Positions 12,211-12,234 of a stretch of DNA of 12,234 nucleotides are shown here, one piece after another. The notes under the pieces were generated by a model. It made no database searches, was not told the DNA's origin, and worked only from the letters and a program-made list of their open reading frames with translations. A program made the translations under genes and the position numbers. Positions within the stretch are counted from its first letter, which is position 1; every line of letters starts with the position of its first letter. The DNA comes from an uncultured Clostridium sp. (GTDB lineage Bacteria > Bacillota > Clostridia > Lachnospirales > Lachnospiraceae), in NCBI GenBank assembly GCA_900555045.1, contig USJW01000136.1, positions 1 to 12,234 on the forward strand, written 5' to 3'.

Positions 12211-12234
12211 GTAAAATGAGCGGCCGCCGTACAG

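Noticed and set aside
12216..12234. Start of another gene (ATG AGC GGC) at the window edge
   Set aside because: Only six codons are visible and the upstream ribosome binding site is weak; cannot be supported without more sequence.

Overview
The window looks like chromosome of a spore-forming, GC-rich member of the Clostridia, most likely Lachnospiraceae. This is an inference from a SpoVB-type flippase, a clostridial HslO, a SEC-C protein, a DUF5662 protein, an Rpn nuclease with Gly-Glu-Lys-Arg repeats, and strong AGGAGG-type ribosome binding sites with sigma-A promoters. No rRNA, tRNA, CRISPR array or complete insertion sequence is visible.

Left part (1-2250): a two-gene minus-strand operon encodes an ABC/AAA-type ATPase followed 13 bases later by a TOPRIM-like protein. 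It has its own TATAAT promoter, a palindrome lying over the predicted transcription start and a terminator hairpin. The pair is visibly more AT-rich than its neighbours and has the layout of split OLD/PARIS/RloAB-type anti-phage modules. It is the best candidate for a poorly described system here.

Centre left (2253-6500): spoVB with a possible sigma-E promoter and a strong terminator; a 200-base non-coding stretch packed with small hairpins; a HAD-IIB phosphatase (minus) divergent from a MATE efflux pump (plus), with overlapping promoters and a 16-bp palindrome between them.

Centre right (6500-8780): an Rpn/YhgA-like PD-(D/E)XK nuclease gene with seven 12-bp repeats and a well-placed internal ribosome binding site and ATG that could make a 75-residue C-terminal protein, as reported for E. 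coli rpn genes. It is followed by a glutaredoxin-like gene. Converging on these is a minus-strand gene for a small stefin-like protein with a cystatin QxVxG motif. Next is a 343-base gap holding divergent promoters and a candidate short structured minus-strand RNA of about 110 nt.

Right part (8778-12234): SEC-C protein, a SAM methyltransferase and hslO (Hsp33) as a likely operon, a minus-strand cold-shock protein with a 5'-leader hairpin, and a DUF5662 protein followed by three tandem 17-bp repeats at the window edge.

Most genes are single or paired transcription units with clear intrinsic terminators. Stress themes recur (redox chaperone, glutaredoxin-like protein, cold shock, efflux, probable phage defence), but nothing shows that they act together.
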